Below, in pieces: positions 60,141-64,000 of a stretch of DNA of 64,000 nt. Numbering within the stretch: the stretch's first letter is position 1; every line of letters begins with the position of its first letter. The stretch comes from Chelydra serpentina. Lineage: Eukaryota; Chordata; Testudines; Chelydridae. Made by a program: the position numbers and the translations under genes. The notes beneath the pieces were generated by a model. That model was not told the origin of the DNA and ran no database searches. It was given only the letters and a program-made list of their open reading frames with translations. The stretch covers positions 22,538,501 through 22,602,500 of the forward strand of contig JBAIAC010000059.1 of assembly GCA_037349315.1 (NCBI GenBank), read 5' to 3'.

Positions 60141-60595
60141 GAAGTGTATCCACCCCTGCCCCTCGTCCTCCTCTCCCCACCAAAAAAAAAAAGACTATTC
60201 TGATAAGATTTATATCTTGGTTTTTGTTTGGACTCACTTTGAAGATTTTGATCAGAACCAAAATAAATGGTCTGAGGTTCACAGTCATCACTAGGTATGG
60301 TAGACTTCTTTGATTTTTTTTTTTTTTTAAACAAGAACCAAAAGAGATTTAAAATCTAAAGGAAGTTAGTGTGATACCTTATAAGATCAATAAAATAAAA
60401 ACATACCACTTTCAGGGTCAAAATGGTCCTTTAGTCCCCAATCCTATGACCATTTATGCACATGAATACCTCTACATATATGAGCGATTCCACTGAACTT
60501 GGAAGCTGATGTGTTATTGAAACTATCCACTGAGATGGGTTTAAAACGTTAAAGACAGAGGTAAATACAGTTATGTTCAACAACTATTTTGGAGT
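60141..60595. other. Stretch without recognised genes
   Basis: An A run (60182-60192) and a T run (60316-60329) are the only notable items. Confidence 0.45.
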
Positions 60596-60695
60596 GACAA
60601 GGTGGGTGAGGTCATATCTTTAATTGGATCAACTTCTGTTGGTGAGACAAGCTTTTGAGATACGCAGAGCTCTTCCACAGGCCTGGGAAAGGTAC
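60596..60695 (+). mobile_element. Penelope-like element fragment
   Basis: gtgacaaggtgggtgaggtc, then caacttctgttggtgagaca and gcagagctcttccacaggcc. Confidence 0.6.
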
Positions 60696-60696
60696 T

Positions 60697-60883
60697 CAGG
60701 GCGTGTCTTCATGTACAGTGCTACAGTGGTGCAGCTGCATTGGTGCAACTGGTGAAACTCTCCCCTTGACATAGCGCTGTCTACCCAGGGGGCCAGGTCG
60801 GCATAACTACATCGCTCAGGGATGTGAATCTTTCACACCCCTGAGCAACACAGTACTACCGATAGAGGTCTGTAGACCTGGCC
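60697..60883 (+). mobile_element. MITE related to the copy at 19958
   Basis: gtgtcttcatgtacagtgc opens and gtctgtagacctggcc closes the element. The interior includes cagctgcattggtgcaac and a hairpin, ctacatcgctcagggatgtg facing cacacccctgagcaac, which matches the long hairpin at 20138-20198. Confidence 0.65.
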
Positions 60884-60910
60884 AGACTATATCTCCCATG
60901 GCTAGGGATT

Positions 60911-60964
60911 CCCATGATGCACTGCCTCACTTCTCCAACTGTGAAGACCACAGTGCATCATGGG
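60911..60964. repeat. Inverted repeat, 14-bp arms
   Basis: CCCATGATGCACTG (60911-60924) and cagtgcatcatggg (60951-60964) are perfect complements around a 26-base loop. Confidence 0.85.
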
Positions 60965-60984
60965 GGATGTAGTCCAACAACGAG

Positions 60985-62694
60985 GAATCCCTGTCTATAA
61001 AGGAGAATGGGAGCTGGAGGCACCTGAACAACAATCTCCATGAATTACCACACTAGAATTTCCAAAGCAAATATTTTGGAATTTGAATTTCTGCCAAAAT
61101 TTCCATGAGGAAAAAACCCATTTCTCAACTAACTCTGCATTTAAGCACTGTGGGTCTGATTTTCGGATGTGCTAAGCAGCTTCAGCACCCTCTGATCTCA
61201 AGTGGTGCAGGGTATGCTCAGTGCTTGTGAAAAAATCAGGCTCTCTGCAGTGCCAGAAGTTTATCACTAAATGTGTCTATTGCCTCTTGATCATCCAACC
61301 AGTGCAGCCTGGTGAAGGAGCTGGAGATTATATTTCAGTTTTGAGTAGGGAGTGGGGTGTCCTGTTTATATAACGCACACTGCACTATACTTTGCTTTTT
61401 TTCTTCTGATAGAGGATTTTTCCTGACCTTGGGAGTATACCTCTTGACCTGCTGATGCTCCTGGAGTTTATGAGTCACAGTTCTTTCCTGACTCAGCAGC
61501 TATATTTCATGTACTGCAGATAAATTCCACAGCACACTGGCTGCCCGGCTCAGCACATGAAAGGGCATGTTCCCAAGAGGAGGTTTTCCCTCACTAGAAA
61601 AGATCGGAAATACCAGAATCCAAGTGTTCCCAAATAAACATTTGCACCAACAGACAAAAAGAATCACTTTCTCAGCCTAAGAGGTCATGTGCTATGTTGG
61701 GGTGACATTTTTCCATGAAGAGAAGCCCACCTAAGAGCTGTAACCTGACACCAGAAGTGAGGACGGGCGACCTTGGGTCTTGCAATAAATAAAGCATAGC
61801 ATGTAATTGTGTGACAGGCTGCCTTAAAGGCAGACAAGTGCAATCTGGGAAGTATAACCCAGGTAACCACCATGTTACACTGCTGCTCGGTACCCTCGAG
61901 GACTGATCCGTTTTGTTTCCCTGTGGGTTGTGCTGGGAAGCCATGGTTAATGTCTTTATTTATAGGCTTTTCTGAGTCATTTGAGCACCACAGTATCTGA
62001 CCCACTGAAGTCTCACCGTAAGCTCTGCCCAGTTTAAAAGTTTCAGTTCTGCTGACTTCGCTGGTGATCAGGGCCCTGATTGGCATCACTGGACAAGAAG
62101 TGGCAGGAATAACACACCCTGTTTTGTTTTTCATTAGGACAGATGGGCTCTTACATTTCCCCAATTATTCCCCACACTGAAAGGCCATGTAGTGAGCTGA
62201 CTCGTCTTTCTATCTGAGGAGAACTGGATATGCCTTTTTCTGAAACACAACCCTGCTACCCTGGGTTCTTTGTCAGCAGTGTCAGACACCTCCTACTGCT
62301 CCCAGTGGAGGCTGAGCATCCTGCCACCACAGCGCACAGAGCCTGTGGCATGAAGGATTGACCACATGGCCCAAATTCGGATTCACCCACCACCCAACTA
62401 GCGACCAGGTCAGAAACAGAGTGGCTTTTCTATTTAAACCTGGGCATTAATCAAACAAGCTCCTAATCATCTGTAAAGTGCAGCTCTACTATCATTTCCC
62501 CAAAATTGATCTAAATTAATTTATTTCCACAGAGAAACTACACCCGTTAGGATGTTAATTGTGCAGTTTAAAAGCCAGTACTCTACAGATGTGCAATAAA
62601 GGTCTTGTAATTTTGATTGACTTAACTTAGGATCCAGTGACCAGAAAAAAGTCATATTTCTGCACAAGACAAAACCTGGTGCCACTGATGTCAT
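60985..62694. other. Stretch without recognised genes
   Basis: An L3-like phrase (gctaagcagcttcagcaccc) is at about 61180. The 159-codon minus-strand frame at 61685-62164 has no motif and is regarded as chance. Confidence 0.4.
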
Positions 62695-63600
62695 TTCTCA
62701 TTATTATTAGCATTTCAGTATCACCTAGAGCGGCTCTAACCAAGATCAGGGCCCCATTGTATGAGGTAATATACATTCATGAAGCAAGACAGTCCCTGCT
62801 CCAAAGAGTTTACAACCTAAATAGACTAGACAGTGTGACAGGGCAAGGCCAGATGGCTATAGGAAAGTGGTAAGGAACCAGTATGTTAGCCCCAGGCTAA
62901 ACAAATCCCTGATACCTTATGGCAGTTGCTCCAGGTTAATCAAGACACCTGGGGCCAATTAAGAACTTTCCAGAAGGCAGGGAGGTTGATTGAGACACCT
63001 GCAGCCAATCAGGGGCTGGCTGAAACTAGTCAAAAGCCGCCCAGTGAGTCAGTGAGGTGTGCATGTCAGGAGCTGTGGAAGGAGGTTGCGTGTGAGGAGT
63101 TGGGAGCAAGAAGCACTAGGAGCTGAGAGTAAGAGGACGTACTGCTGGACGATCCTGTGGTGAGGATAAAGAAGGTGTTGGGAAGAGTCCATGGGGAAGT
63201 AGCCCAGGGAGTTGTAGCTGTTGTGCAGTTGTTCCAGGAGGTACTCTAAACAGCTGCAATCCACAGGGCCCTGGGCTGGAACCCGGAGTAGAGGGCAGGC
63301 CCGGGTTCCCCCCAAACCTCCCAACTCCTGTCACAGGAGGAGTTGATCTGGACTATGGGTTCTACCAGAGGGGAAGATCTCTGAGGCAAACAAAAAATCT
63401 GCCAATAAGCGCAGGACCCACCTAGGTAGAGGAGGAACTTTGTCACAACAGATGTTGGAAGTATTATCATCCTCACTTTACATATGATGTACAGCGAGAT
63501 TAAATGGCATGCTTAAGGTTATACAAGAAAGCTGTGGCAGAGCCAGGAACTTAAACCTGAACTCCCAAGTACCCCTCCAGTTCCTAAGCCATCCTTTCTG
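62695..63600 (+). repeat. L3/MIR-like relic, split by a solo LTR
   Basis: The left part (cctagagcggctctaaccaa, gtccctgctccaaagagttt) ends at 62833 and the right part resumes at 63448 (atcatcctcactttacatat, aaagctgtggcagagccagg). Removing the LTR and one ACAG restores the usual order. Confidence 0.75.
62834..63447 (+). mobile_element. Solo LTR of an LTR retrotransposon
   Basis: It begins TGTGACAGGG and ends ggaactttgtcaca, so the tips TGTGACA and TGTCACA are inverted. ACAG duplications flank both sides (62830-62833 and 63448-63451). A 4-bp duplication fits a Gypsy or ERV1-type integrase; I cannot choose between them. No internal region remains, as expected after LTR-LTR recombination. Length 614 bp. 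Confidence 0.85.
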
Positions 63601-64000
63601 TCACTAACAAAACTCCCGTTGCCTTCAATGGAACAAGGATTTGGCCTACTTTGAACCAATTTGTTTCACCTGCCTTCCAGTGCTAACCTCCTTCACCTTG
63701 CCCCGTAATTGGGTAGAGAGGACTCATTGAGGACTTAGGTTTCATGGAATCGTTAGAACTTTTGGAAAGTTTGAAGTCTGGTGACATTTTTCATGTTTCT
63801 CAAAACAAGCTTGCCCCCTAAATGTAAACTGTTCTCCCTCTCCCCAAAGAGAAATTTAATTTAAAACTATTCTGTTTTGTTTAACTAAGCAGCACAGTGG
63901 GCTGTGTAAGATGCCACCTTGAAAGTAAATGATCTTGTTTAAAAGTATTTCTTGCTCTGTTTCCAGGACAACCAGAAGAATGAAAAATAAAAAGTAATAC
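63601..64000. other. Stretch without recognised genes
   Basis: An L3-like phrase (gttgccttcaatggaacaag) is at about 63618. No gene is seen to the window end. Confidence 0.45.

Noticed and set aside
61685..62164. 159-codon minus-strand open frame
   Set aside because: No motif, no conserved context, and a second minus-strand frame is open over the same bases.

Overview
The window is vertebrate nuclear DNA, almost certainly from a cryptodiran turtle. The diagnostic signal is four copies (near 6.5, 16.4, 38.1 and 58.8 kb) of a tRNA-derived SINE whose 3' half is a CR1-type LINE tail. They lie among many CR1 LINE fragments, Penelope-like fragments, MIR/L3-like relics and non-autonomous DNA transposons of turtle type. 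There are no bacterial-style genes. Most open frames are chance, and the longest are produced by base composition.

One protein-coding locus can be supported: the 5' part of RASSF7 on the minus strand. Its first coding exon (ATG at 1329, donor after 1227) encodes the conserved start of the Ras-association domain. The next coding exon appears to begin at base 5 and runs off the left edge. The exon carrying the ATG has a strong acceptor at its 5' side (first base 1381). The best partner upstream is a minus-strand donor (exon end 51374) inside the window's only repeat-free CpG island (about 51.2-51.73 kb). If the two join, RASSF7 intron 1 is about 50 kb and fills most of the window. The spliced leader would then carry a short upstream ORF whose TGA overlaps the RASSF7 ATG as TGATG.

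The region 1.4-51.4 kb (putative intron 1) is layered transposon debris. Many insertions can be dated relative to each other by their target-site duplications (TSDs). These include hAT elements with 8-bp TSDs (10.8, 16.0, 17.8, 22.9, 25.7, 27.7, 29.3, 29.9, 36.4 kb), PIF/Harbinger-like MITEs with 3-bp TSDs (22.6, 31.1 kb), and a long degenerate CR1 (35.5-39.1 kb) that carries a hAT and a SINE. Several GC-rich hAT elements imitate CpG islands.

The region 51.7-64 kb lies upstream of the putative promoter. It holds CR1 3' ends, Penelope-like pieces, a Harbinger-like MITE (59.7 kb) and a solo LTR (62.8-63.4 kb). Its most striking object is a 1.8-kb hAT element (53438-55231) inserted in a CR1 and expanded internally into a three-level tandem array: about 32-bp sub-units, about 130-bp monomers and about 390-bp trimers. 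The array is almost free of adenine on the plus strand, which explains its open frames of up to 667 codons. I found no evidence for a new protein-based system; the unusual content is repeat architecture and the RASSF7 leader.
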